Shown here one piece after another: positions 26,202 to 34,359 of a DNA stretch of 64,000 bases. Under the pieces are notes generated by a model that searched no databases, was not told the DNA's origin, and saw only the letters and a list, made by a program, of their open reading frames with translations. Numbering within the stretch: position 1 is the stretch's first letter; each line of letters opens with the position of its first letter. Source of the DNA: Sphingobacterium paucimobilis HER1398 (GTDB lineage: Bacteria > Bacteroidota > Bacteroidia > Sphingobacteriales > Sphingobacteriaceae); NCBI RefSeq assembly GCF_000416985.1, contig NZ_ATDL01000020.1, forward strand, positions 1 to 64,000, written 5' to 3'. Position numbers and translations under genes: made by a program.

Positions 26202-27695
26202 ATGAAATCAAGGATACTTTTTAGTTTTAAGCTTAGCCTGGTTGCGATCGTATTATTATTCTCCTGTAATAAATGGGTCGATCTTCCTCCAAAGGATAGG
26301 TTGACACAGACTGTTCTTTTTTCCACCAAAGAAGGATATTTAAAAGCTTTAACGGGCATATATGCAGAGTTTAATAATACCTCTTTATATGGAAGAGATC
26401 TGACCATGGGTATGTTGGATGCGATGGCTCAATATTATAATATGGGCGATAGCGAACATAGTTTGTTAGCCTTTACTAGTTTTGATTATGGTAGTGACAC
26501 CTTTAAAAGTAAATCAAACACTATTTGGACCAAGCTTTATAATCTGATTGCAAACAGTAATGCTATTCTTGATCAATGTAAAGAAGGCAATACAGTACTA
26601 CCTACAAAATACTACGGTATAATTAAAGGAGAGACACTCGCTTTGCGAGCGATGATGCATTTTGACCTTCTACGTATGTTTGGTCCTATTTATGATAAGG
26701 AGAAAGATAAAGCATGTATCCCTTATATCGAGTCATCAGATCGTTCTGTTCAACCTCTTATCAGTTCGGTTGAAGTAATTGCTAAAGTGGTACGAGATTT
26801 AGAAGAAGCGCAAATACTTTTACAGACAACAGATCCTGTTCTTGCAGAGGGGCCACTAAACTTTGCTGGAGATGTGAACAATCATTTTAATTATCGGCAG
26901 TACCGGTTGAATTATTTTGCCGTGACGGCACTTTTAGCGCGAGTACATTTATGGGCGGGTAATAAAGAAAAAGCTGTTCATTATGCCAAAGAAGTTATTG
27001 ATAAAGGGCAAACAGCTGATGCTCCGTTTTTTCCGTTCGTAACCTTGGAAGAAATTAGACCTTCCAATCCAGATAATGTATCTGATCGAATATTTTCTAA
27101 TGAAGTTCTTTTTGCTTGTTATAATCAGAGTCGGACAAGTTCATACAATGTGCTGTTTAGTCCGACTTTGAGCGCCAATAGTTTGCTTACATTGTCCGGC
27201 ACATTGACAGATGGTCGTATCAATTTAATGTATGACAACCAAAATGATTTTCGGAGATCTTTTTGGGCGACACGTAGTATTTCTGAGGAAAAGGAAGTGC
27301 TTTACTTTAATAAGTACGAAGAACTTATTTCCAAAAATAATTCAAGTTCAGATGCCTTCCGTTTTATGATTCCATTGATTCGTATTAGTGAGATGTATTT
27401 AGTTGTCGCCGAATGTTCATCCGATTTGAATGAATGTGGCGCATACCTTAATAAGCTCAGACTGAATCGTGGACAGGCCCATATGGACTTTACAAGTATG
27501 GACCAGATTAATCTTGTTTTGGAAAATGAATTTATGAAAGAATTTTTAGGAGAAGGACAAATGTTCTATTTCTTCAAAAGAAAGGCGTATACAGAATTGC
27601 CCGAAGGGAGCAAAGTAGCAGGAGGAACCATTCCCATGCAGTTGTCCAACTATACTTTTCCATTACCAGAAAGTGAAACGAGTCAAAGACAATAA
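26202..27695 (+). CDS. RagB/SusD family surface lipoprotein (locus B)
   Basis: A 497-aa lipoprotein (MKSRILFSFKLSLVAIVLLFSC). It carries VDLPPKDRLTQTVLF at the mature start, LKALTGIYAEFNNTSLYGRDLT, a helical TPR-like core (KGETLALRAMMHFDLLRMFG, NYFAVTALLARVHLWAG) and the C-terminal region with IPLIRISEMYLVVAECSS and EFMKEFLGEGQMFYFFKRK. Partner of the preceding SusC and closest in arrangement to the SusD of locus A. Confidence 0.93.
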   Translation: MKSRILFSFKLSLVAIVLLFSCNKWVDLPPKDRLTQTVLFSTKEGYLKALTGIYAEFNNTSLYGRDLTMGMLDAMAQYYNMGDSEHSLLAFTSFDYGSDTFKSKSNTIWTKLYNLIANSNAILDQCKEGNTVLPTKYYGIIKGETLALRAMMHFDLLRMFGPIYDKEKDKACIPYIESSDRSVQPLISSVEVIAKVVRDLEEAQILLQTTDPVLAEGPLNFAGDVNNHFNYRQYRLNYFAVTALLARVHLWAGNKEKAVHYAKEVIDKGQTADAPFFPFVTLEEIRPSNPDNVSDRIFSNEVLFACYNQSRTSSYNVLFSPTLSANSLLTLSGTLTDGRINLMYDNQNDFRRSFWATRSISEEKEVLYFNKYEELISKNNSSSDAFRFMIPLIRISEMYLVVAECSSDLNECGAYLNKLRLNRGQAHMDFTSMDQINLVLENEFMKEFLGEGQMFYFFKRKAYTELPEGSKVAGGTIPMQLSNYTFPLPESETSQRQ

Positions 27696-27700
27696 CCTAT

Positions 27701-28555
27701 ATGAAAATGAAGAAAATATTAAAGTTTCTATATACTATGCTAGCGCTTGTAGTGGTTACAGGCTGTACCAAGGAAATCGAATTATATGACGGTGAAGAAG
27801 GGATTTATTTTAACGTACAATATGGTCCGGAGTGGGGTAATGAACGTGTATGGGCCAATCAACAATTGTCGAACGTTGAGTTTATCAATATTGCAGGAAA
27901 TACAGACACATTACAATTAAAGGTAATGACGACTGGGCGCACCAAAGATTATGATCGTCATTTTCAGGTAGAGATAGTCATGGATTCTACAACAGCTATT
28001 GAAGGCGAGAATTATGAAAGGCTAAGTAGTAGATACACGGTCAAAGCTGGCGATTATTTTACCTATATCCCTGTTGTTTTAAATCGAACGGAAAACATTC
28101 AAGATGAAGCCAAAAGTATGCTGATCAGACTGATCCCTAGTGAGGATTTCAAAATTGGTATCCCAGTTTGGAAAAAGTTACCCAATCAATGGGATGGAGT
28201 CATAAAGGGTGATTTTCCAGCGGACTGTCATAAAGTGGTTATCACAGATTTTGTATCCAAGCCTATTCGATGGATCGGATTGGCGAATGATGGTTTGGAA
28301 GCAGGTCTATGGGGCGATTTTACGCAGAAGAAATATCGGTTGATATGCGAACAGTTTGGGCTAGTATATAGTGACTTTATGAGCACCACAGCTATGCCAG
28401 ATGCAAAACGTACGGTGATTCGTGAGCATATGGCGAGGTTGTTACAGGACCTTTATAATAAAAAGACACCGATTCTCGAAGAAGACGGAAGGTTGATGTG
28501 GTTTATGGGAGTGACCTGGACATCAAGAGTAGGTGTGCCATGGAAAGGTTTTTAA
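27701..28555 (+). CDS. DUF4843-type lipoprotein (locus B)
   Basis: A 284-aa lipoprotein with lipobox VTGC (MKMKKILKFLYTMLALVVV). The mature start, ELYDGEEGIYFNVQYGPEW, and the domain with DTLQLKVMTTGRTKDYDRHFQVEI and ENYERLSSRYTVKAGDYFTYIPVVL match the DUF4843 pattern; the C-terminal helical section (KYRLICEQFGLVYSDFM) parallels the end of the locus A protein. It starts 5 bp after susD. Function unknown. Confidence 0.78.
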   Translation: MKMKKILKFLYTMLALVVVTGCTKEIELYDGEEGIYFNVQYGPEWGNERVWANQQLSNVEFINIAGNTDTLQLKVMTTGRTKDYDRHFQVEIVMDSTTAIEGENYERLSSRYTVKAGDYFTYIPVVLNRTENIQDEAKSMLIRLIPSEDFKIGIPVWKKLPNQWDGVIKGDFPADCHKVVITDFVSKPIRWIGLANDGLEAGLWGDFTQKKYRLICEQFGLVYSDFMSTTAMPDAKRTVIREHMARLLQDLYNKKTPILEEDGRLMWFMGVTWTSRVGVPWKGF

Positions 28556-28577
28556 TGTAGACTAAAGAATATTGATA

Positions 28578-30137
28578 ATGAAAAGATATTATTCGATGGG
28601 ACTAGTTGTAGGACTTGTTCTTTTACTCTCTTCTTGTTTTAAAGATCTCGGAAATTATAATTATCAGGATATAAATGAGATTACAGTTGGTGGACTCGGA
28701 GGTCCTTATAACTTGCTGTATAAGGTAGATACTTTAAGGATAGAGCCTGATATTCAGTTTACTTTGGATACAGATGATCCCGATAGGTATCAATATGAGT
28801 GGCGGGTGGGGTTCCAGAATGAAGGAGCCACACGCCCTACAATCAGCACTGAGAGAAACCTGAATTTTCCAGTCAATTTGCTTCCAAAGGCTTATACTTT
28901 ATACTTTAATGTATATGATAAAGTTACTGAGGTGACCTGGACATCTACAGCTAGCTTAACTGTTTCGACTGCTGTATCTCGAGGATTTCATCTCGCAGGA
29001 GACGATGAAGAGGGCTATGCTGATGCAGATATGATTGCTATGCCGTTGAATAAAGATACCATTATTGTAAAAAGAATAATGAGTGACAATGGTATGCCGA
29101 GGTATAAAGAGCCAATCAAATTATTTCATACGGGGACGACCTCAGATTCCAGTAAGGTCAAGCAATGGTTTATGACCAAAGAAGGGGCGTATTTTATGAA
29201 TACCGCTACGATGGAAGTCAAACCGGGCAATACATTCAAGAATATGCTATACACAACATTCGAACTACCGTTAGACATCTATCCTGTTGCATTTGCTCCT
29301 TTGGTATCATCGATAGGAGGAATGTCTCCAGGTACCTATGGTAGGGTCGTCATTACGAATACTGGAGATTTGTTTTCGGCATCTCTAATGGGAGGTGATT
29401 TTTATTCAAATCCGATAAATAGAGTTTCCTCCAATCCTTTAGAATTATTGAAGCTATCACCATATATTATGCATTCGCCAGCCACATGGAATAGGTATAT
29501 CGTTTATGATGATATAAACAATAGGTTTTTGCATGCGACAGGTAATTCTGTTCCGTCAGCGATGTTGACTGTATTTTGGGATACTGGCGGGCCGTTCCCG
29601 TGGAATCAAGGCGATACCGGACGAAAACTGGTATACGCTGAGAATACAAGAAATTATGAAGATGGTGGTACAGCAGGTAATTCTTTTGCTCTTATGAAAG
29701 ATGCTGCAGGCGAATTTCACGTCTATAAGTTTTATGCAAACGGCTCGTTCGGTCCGTTAAAACTTGCGTATTTTAAAATTAAGCCTATAGCAGTTGACTT
29801 TGAAAAATCAAACATTTATGCCTTCTCCTCCGTGAGAAAGATTCTTTATTATGCGGTCGGATCAAAATTGTATGGCTATGATTACAATCCCAGTTTTGAG
29901 AAAAATTACCTAATCAAGGATTTTGGAGAAGAAATTACCATGCTGAATAGTGATATCCAAACTTCAAATGGTAGCCAACTGTACGTGGGTACGTACTCTA
30001 CGGCGAATAAAGGAACAATCCGTAAGTATTCTTCAGGAGACGACCTTAACAATCTGGTCATGACACAGGACGAGTCTGTATTTTGGACAGGCTTACTTAA
30101 AGTAAAAAGCATGAGTTGGAGGAATTCAACCCAATAA
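28578..30137 (+). CDS. PKD-like family lipoprotein (locus B)
   Basis: The ATG at 28578 is preferred to the TTG at 28572. The 519-aa product has a lipobox (LLLSSC), a PKD-like sandwich (DIQFTLDTDDPDRYQYEWRVGF, KAYTLYFNVYDKVTEVTWTSTASLTVS) and a large C-terminal beta-rich domain with VYDDINNRFLHAT and KILYYAVGSKLYGYDYN, repeating the design of the locus A protein at 17311. It is expected on the cell surface beside SusCD. Ligand unknown. Confidence 0.72.
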   Translation: MKRYYSMGLVVGLVLLLSSCFKDLGNYNYQDINEITVGGLGGPYNLLYKVDTLRIEPDIQFTLDTDDPDRYQYEWRVGFQNEGATRPTISTERNLNFPVNLLPKAYTLYFNVYDKVTEVTWTSTASLTVSTAVSRGFHLAGDDEEGYADADMIAMPLNKDTIIVKRIMSDNGMPRYKEPIKLFHTGTTSDSSKVKQWFMTKEGAYFMNTATMEVKPGNTFKNMLYTTFELPLDIYPVAFAPLVSSIGGMSPGTYGRVVITNTGDLFSASLMGGDFYSNPINRVSSNPLELLKLSPYIMHSPATWNRYIVYDDINNRFLHATGNSVPSAMLTVFWDTGGPFPWNQGDTGRKLVYAENTRNYEDGGTAGNSFALMKDAAGEFHVYKFYANGSFGPLKLAYFKIKPIAVDFEKSNIYAFSSVRKILYYAVGSKLYGYDYNPSFEKNYLIKDFGEEITMLNSDIQTSNGSQLYVGTYSTANKGTIRKYSSGDDLNNLVMTQDESVFWTGLLKVKSMSWRNSTQ

Positions 30138-30147
30138 ACTAAAAACA

Positions 30148-31578
30148 ATGAACAAACTACTATTTTGGATATATATTATCTGTTGCCCCCTATTGACGGT
30201 TGCGCAGCAGCAACCGCTTCAGGTTCTTACTTCTTATCAGGAAGCGCTGACAGCGGCTAGGAAGAACAACAAATTGATCTTTATCGATTTTTATACAACC
30301 TGGTGCGGTCCCTGCAAGACGATGGACAAGGAGGTATTTACTGATGGTGCGGTCAGCACTTATATGAATGAAAATTTTTTGACAGTCAAAATCGATGCCG
30401 AGAAAGGAGAGGGCATAGCGCTGGCAAAGCAGTACAAAGTAAGAGCTTATCCGACTTTTGTCGTCTTGGATGGGCAGGAAGTTGAAAAATTCCGATTCTC
30501 CGGTGCCCAGCCGGCAAAAGAATTTTTAGAAACCTTAGCGAAGAACTTGGATCCTACCCGTCAGCCTGCTGCGCTGGCGCAGCGTTATGAAAAGGGAGAG
30601 CGCACACCTGCACTGATCAATGATTATGTGCTTGAAATTATGAGGAGCGGTGACGAGAAAAAGGGCTTCGAAATCGTTAATGATTATTTCGGAAAATTGA
30701 GTGCCGATGAAAAAACGGATCCGGCCAATCTGTTTTTATACCAACGTTATGCTTTGGATATCAATGATGTCAAAACGAAGTATTTGATAGCCCATAAAGA
30801 GGCGTTTGCCAAGCGGATCGGAGCAGAGCAGGCCAATGCATTGGTGTATCGTTTTGTTCGTTCGGCTCTTATTCCCTATGCCAACGGGTATTACGTGAAA
30901 GAGAATAAATACGATGAGGCGACCTATCTATCGTTAAAGAAAACGCTTGCCGAAGTCGCACTGCCCGATAGCCTAGGAATAGGTGCGCTGTTAAAGATAG
31001 CAGATGCTCAGGTCACAGCTCAGCCATCGGTAATAATGGATGCCTATGTCTCTGAATTTCCTAAGATTACCAAGAGCGATCGCTTTCTGATGATGCTCCG
31101 GATGGGCGCTTTTAAAGATGATCGAGTGCTGGCAGACCGAGCGAAGGCACTGATTACAGCTTATATATCAGAGTCTGAAGGCAATTCGGTAGACATGTTG
31201 AGACGTATACTGTTTGAACTGGAAGAAAAAGGTCCATCAATCAATTTTCAGCAGCTTAGTTACCAAGAAGCTCTGAGCAAAGCTAAAAGTGAAGGTAAGT
31301 TAGTTTTTATCGACTGCTTTACCGATTGGTGCGGACCCTGTAAATGGTTGGACGAAAATACGTTTAGAGATCCTGGCATTGTCAAATACTTTGACGCTAA
31401 CTTTATTAACTTAAAAATCGATATGGAGAAGGGAGAAGGCATAGCGTTATTTAAGAAGTTTGGGGTGACTTCTTTTCCAACGATGCTTTTTATCAATGGA
31501 GAAGGTACTATCCTGCACAAGGTGGCTGGTGCACTACCCGCAGAAAAGCTGATGAAAGAAGCGACAGCTGTACAGTAG
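30148..31578 (+). CDS. Periplasmic protein with two thioredoxin domains (locus B)
   Basis: A 476-aa exported protein (signal peptide residues 1-19, ending TVAQ). The first thioredoxin domain has LIFIDFYTTWCGPCKTM with CGPC at residues 53-56 and a cis-proline loop RAYPTFVVLDG. A helical middle of about 230 residues follows. A second domain repeats the pattern with KLVFIDCFTDWCGPCKWL, CGPC at residues 395-398, and FGVTSFPTMLFI. Both domains keep all redox residues and share the KIDAEKGEGIAL / KIDMEKGEGIAL signature, showing an internal duplication. It ends locus B and probably reduces or isomerises disulfides in the periplasm. Confidence 0.88.
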   Translation: MNKLLFWIYIICCPLLTVAQQQPLQVLTSYQEALTAARKNNKLIFIDFYTTWCGPCKTMDKEVFTDGAVSTYMNENFLTVKIDAEKGEGIALAKQYKVRAYPTFVVLDGQEVEKFRFSGAQPAKEFLETLAKNLDPTRQPAALAQRYEKGERTPALINDYVLEIMRSGDEKKGFEIVNDYFGKLSADEKTDPANLFLYQRYALDINDVKTKYLIAHKEAFAKRIGAEQANALVYRFVRSALIPYANGYYVKENKYDEATYLSLKKTLAEVALPDSLGIGALLKIADAQVTAQPSVIMDAYVSEFPKITKSDRFLMMLRMGAFKDDRVLADRAKALITAYISESEGNSVDMLRRILFELEEKGPSINFQQLSYQEALSKAKSEGKLVFIDCFTDWCGPCKWLDENTFRDPGIVKYFDANFINLKIDMEKGEGIALFKKFGVTSFPTMLFINGEGTILHKVAGALPAEKLMKEATAVQ

Positions 31579-31607
31579 AACAGGACTGTTGATCTTTTGG
31601 ATTGTTT

Positions 31608-31638
31608 AATTGCCCCTACAGCAGATGTAGGGGCAATT
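31608..31638 (+). terminator. Terminator of locus B
   Basis: A perfect 13-bp stem (aattgcccctaca/tgtaggggcaatt) with a 5-nt loop, followed by T's, 30 bp after the last gene. Confidence 0.92.
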
Positions 31639-31645
31639 TTTGTAT

Positions 31646-31843
31646 CTATCGGATGATTATATTTCGTTTCCTGTAAATTTACAGATCGCCAAGATATTTA
31701 AGGATATGGGGATATCGAACGCTACGGAACCGGCATAAAGCGCGTCCGGTCTGTCAGAGTCAGAGTTTAAGCCTTGGCAAGTTTTTTTTGTCCGACTATC
31801 TTGCCGTGAAGAATTCTTGAAGCCGTACTGCGCGATTAATTGA
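31646..31843 (+). pseudogene. Remnant of a RecG-like/AlbA-type ATP-binding protein C-terminus
   Basis: Across two shifts of frame the plus strand reads SDDYISFPVNLQIAKIFKDMG, then DIERYGTGIKRVRS, then SGLSESEFKPWQVFFVRLS and a stop at 31843. The order and spacing (a D-x-Y motif, IA..F...G, DIE-x-YGTGI-x-R, then GL-x-E-x-F and a final strand) is that of the C-terminal part of RecG-like putative ATP-binding proteins. It has no start, no N-terminal part, and at least one frameshift, so it is a scar. The opposite-strand reading frame over it is a shadow. Confidence 0.6.
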
Positions 31844-31887
31844 TCTCTAAGTAGCACTCGGTATTTCTTTTTTAAACTACTACCGTT

Positions 31888-32268
31888 TCAAATCTCCTCC
31901 TGTGGGACATGTTGTTGGCTTTTTCGCATGATGAATACAATACCGTCCAATGCGCCTGCACTGGTGGAGTGCGGGTGTTGTTTTGCTATGGTCTCTACCA
32001 GTTCGAAGTTCTTTTCTGCCATATAGTTGAGTATCGCTGCGTGCGATTCTTTGTTGTATAGCTCGTCAGAGAGACGGTTGCCCTCTTCCTGCTGCTCGGG
32101 CGTATCGCCGAGGTCAACATTTACCTTTAGCTTTTTTGATAGGGTTTTATTGCTCACAGTCACATAAGCATATGTAGTCGATGTTTTAGAGCTAGTTGCT
32201 TTCTGTTCTTGCGCCAAAGCGGTAAAGCCAATCGTCGTCGTTAGGAGTATTAATAGTAGTCTTTTCAT
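31888..32268 (-). CDS. Small exported protein of unknown function
   Basis: A 126-aa protein with a strong signal peptide (MKRLLLILLTTTIGFTALAQ). The mature part starts with a basic Ser/Thr-rich stretch, then TYAYVTVSNKTLSKKLKVNVDLGDT and an acidic helical section (LSDELYNKESHAAILNYMAEKNFELVETIAK) and ends SAGALDGIVFIMRKS. I recognise no family. Composition and codon use look like neighbouring genes. It is monocistronic between two degraded regions and may have survived because it belongs to the core genome. Confidence 0.6.
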   Translation of the reverse strand: MKRLLLILLTTTIGFTALAQEQKATSSKTSTTYAYVTVSNKTLSKKLKVNVDLGDTPEQQEEGNRLSDELYNKESHAAILNYMAEKNFELVETIAKQHPHSTSAGALDGIVFIMRKSQQHVPQEEI

Positions 32269-32621
32269 GCCTGTTTTTGTATATAGTGTCTATGATAATA
32301 ATTTAACTGTTTTTCTTCGTTCTCTCCGGAGTATTTATGAACGATACATTCGTCAGGTCTAGCTCTGGTCTTTTAGTTCGTATCTAACATCCCATCAGGG
32401 ATTATGACCTCTTGAATAGATTTTGACATAATTTGCAATTGGTACTTTAGTTTATATAAGTTCTTGCATTTTGTCGGGCCTTAAGTTTCCTTTTACCTAT
32501 TGGGTCTAAAAATAGAAAGCACCATCTGATGTTCTTGTACGAATCAATTGGTGAAATATATTACTTGAAGATAATAAGTTTATGAGATATAATCAATTTC
32601 GGGATATAAGGAAGTGTTTCG

Positions 32622-32905
32622 TCAAAATTGGTGAATATGATGACTTCTCATACTCTTTTTCTGGAGTAACTCTTCTATTTCTTTTTTTAATTTTAATATC
32701 GCATCAAATGTAGCGACTCCATTTTTGGCTGTTTCTATAATTCCAACCAAAAAAACTTCAACCACTGTTTGATATCGCTGTGTGTCCGGACACGCATTAA
32801 ATTATCGTAATATAATCCTCGATGACGCTCGAAAAAATCTGATAAATACAGAATAGGTTTTTTAATTTAATCCTGCTTAACGTTACTTAAATCTTTAAAT
32901 TGATT
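32622..32905 (-). pseudogene. Remnant of a Fic-family protein C-terminus
   Basis: The minus strand reads NQFKDLSNVKQD, a stop, IKKPILYLSDFFERHRG, LYYDNLMRVRTHSDIKQWLKFF, then after a one-base shift LVGIIETAKNGVATFDAIL and a lysine-rich tail to a stop at 32622. The run PxLYLSDFFE-x-H, YYDxLxxVR and QWLKFFLxGxxETA is the helical region after the active site in Fic (AMP-transferase) proteins. The HPFxxGNGR catalytic motif is missing. One nonsense codon and one frameshift show it is dead. The rest of the 32269-33064 gap holds nothing else I can support. Confidence 0.65.
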
Positions 32906-33064
32906 CGTACAATTGCCGTTAGCTTGTCTATGATTTTCTTCCTAGGGCTGTTATTTATGCTGTTTCGCTGTCTTCCTCCTATTTCAAGCGAAGTACCTAT
33001 TTGCCCGTTTTGGTTGTGTAGTAACTTTGATTATTGGCATTGGTTTTTTCGGGGTTGGCCTGTT

Positions 33065-33601
33065 TTATTCCGTTGGTTTTTCTTTTTTTGGACCGTATAT
33101 ATTAGCTTTTTTCCCTTTCACAATTGTCTCTCCAACTATCTCAACTAAATCGGAATTTCTCAACATAGCTGTTGAAATATATCGACTTGTAAAGTCCCAA
33201 TCCTTTTCAAGGAATACTGCTCTTATATCACCAGATCCAAGGCCTTCCGTTTTAAAAATAAGATGGTTAAGTAAAATAAACCTGATAGCGTGCCGTATTG
33301 TTGGCCTTTTTTCTAACAAAGTATAGTACTCTGTATTTTTTCTATGTTTAATAAGAAGTCTTTCTCTAAGGTCTGTTTCAGGCTCAAACTCAGCTTTATT
33401 AATTCTAGTAAGCGCTACATTAAAAAAATCGCATGCTTTGTTTAAATTATCTATGTTGAACTGAGCTTTATGCTTTTTTATTAGACGAAGTTGCTTCTCT
33501 GAAAAGCCTAATAGATTTGCAAAAGTGAGGTCACTAAGACCTGAATAATCCAGTAGCTTGAATATATTAGTGCTAATTATATTTAAATTAAGATGCTCCA
33601 T
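33065..33601 (-). CDS. HTH-type DNA-binding protein
   Basis: The ATG at 33601 (MEHLNLNIIS) is chosen over an in-frame TTG. The 178-aa protein has an N-terminal XRE-like helix-turn-helix (LSDLTFANLLGFSEKQLRLIKK, about residues 20-45) and a C-terminal helical/winged part (TIRHAIRFILLNHLIF, SRYISTAMLRNSDLVEIVGE) followed by a basic tail KGKKANIYGPKKEK. There is no signal peptide. It probably regulates transcription, perhaps together with elements once present in this eroded accessory stretch. I do not recognise a named family. Confidence 0.6.
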   Translation of the reverse strand: MEHLNLNIISTNIFKLLDYSGLSDLTFANLLGFSEKQLRLIKKHKAQFNIDNLNKACDFFNVALTRINKAEFEPETDLRERLLIKHRKNTEYYTLLEKRPTIRHAIRFILLNHLIFKTEGLGSGDIRAVFLEKDWDFTSRYISTAMLRNSDLVEIVGETIVKGKKANIYGPKKEKPTE

Positions 33602-33810
33602 AAGCAAACTTCAATTTCAAATAGGACTCAAAAGCGGTAAATAATTTCTTTTTTTGAATTTTATTTTTTAATTTTGAGTATTGATAATCAAGGTTTACTT
33701 TGGTTATTGGCATTGAACAAAAAGTCTCTCGTGCAAATTCCGAGTTTTGCTAAGGACGAGGCAGTAGGTTTTCAATGCCCGTAATGATATTTTATGTATT
33801 TTTGATGCAT

Positions 33811-33893
33811 ACTATAGCGTTATGGGCCCTATTGTTTATCGGTCCTAGGGCCCTCGGAAGCCTGCACGTCGGTAACATAGGGCCTGCTATAGT
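33811..33893. repeat. Long imperfect inverted repeat in a gene-free stretch
   Basis: Left arm actatagcgttatgggccct and right arm atagggcctgctatagt pair over ggccctat/atagggcc and actatagc/gctatagt, with five unpaired bases in the left arm. Between the arms are further GC-rich palindromes (cctaggg, gggccct). This contrasts with the AT-rich surroundings. It could be a structured RNA, a recombination site or a mobile-element end. The 33602-34359 gap holds no gene that I can support. Confidence 0.45.
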
Positions 33894-34158
33894 CGCTATC
33901 CGATTTAGAGACTCATAAGTTATAAATGAAATTTATGAGTATGGAAAAACAATTCAAAAAAAATCTAATTTCCGCACCCGAGTAGCTTGGGGAAGGATTT
34001 GGTCTCTGGGAGACCAGTCTAATCGGTTTTGCGCTCCAATTATAAAACCCGAAAATTACACCAATTAAAAACTTAAAAGAGAGCTCGCCCGATAACAAAT
34101 CAATCAATTTTATTTTATGAACCGTGTGGTCTGCCTTAAGGTTATATGATTGTAGACC

Positions 34159-34193
34159 CGTTCGACTCCACTGCGTTTCGCTCAGGGTGACGG
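34159..34193. repeat. REP-like element
   Basis: The stretch starting cgttcgactccactgcgt and ending ctcagggtgacgg has the form of dispersed palindromic extragenic elements common in Bacteroidota. Only one copy is in the window; the assignment is from general knowledge of such elements. Confidence 0.4.
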
Positions 34194-34330
34194 TCACATA
34201 GCTAGTAGGTCACACCTATTTACCAAAAAAATGACAAATTTTAATTGGGGTGGAAGAGGACTGTCCTATGGGCAGCCATTCAATATCTCGTTCATAAGCT
34301 TAGTAAGCAGATATGTCCTGCATGATTTTA

Positions 34331-34357
34331 GACCTCTCCGCTACGGTCGAGGTGACG
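34331..34357. repeat. REP-like palindrome abutting the locus C start
   Basis: gacctctccgctacggtc followed by gaggtgacg forms arms acctc/gaggt. It ends 2 bp before the ATG at 34360 and supplies a GAGGTGA resembling a ribosome-binding sequence, so the element may have been adopted as the leader of the tlpA-like gene. Confidence 0.4.
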
Positions 34358-34359
34358 CT

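Noticed and set aside
31657..31857. Minus-strand 66-codon frame
   Set aside because: It is antisense to the recognisable RecG-like remnant and has no features of its own.
32900..33148. Hydrophobic plus-strand reading frame with membrane-like sequence, continuing in another frame to 33326
   Set aside because: It is largely the complement of the lysine-rich 3' end of the HTH gene at 33065-33601 and of AT-rich gap DNA; Phe-rich runs are expected from that. No start region or family.
33913..34197. Minus-strand open frame of 94 codons
   Set aside because: It reads through a REP-like element and a ggtctc/gagacc hairpin, has no protein-like features and no upstream signal.
34231..34359. Upstream start of the locus C TlpA gene
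   Set aside because: The extra 43 codons lie in REP-like noncoding DNA and would bury the signal peptide.
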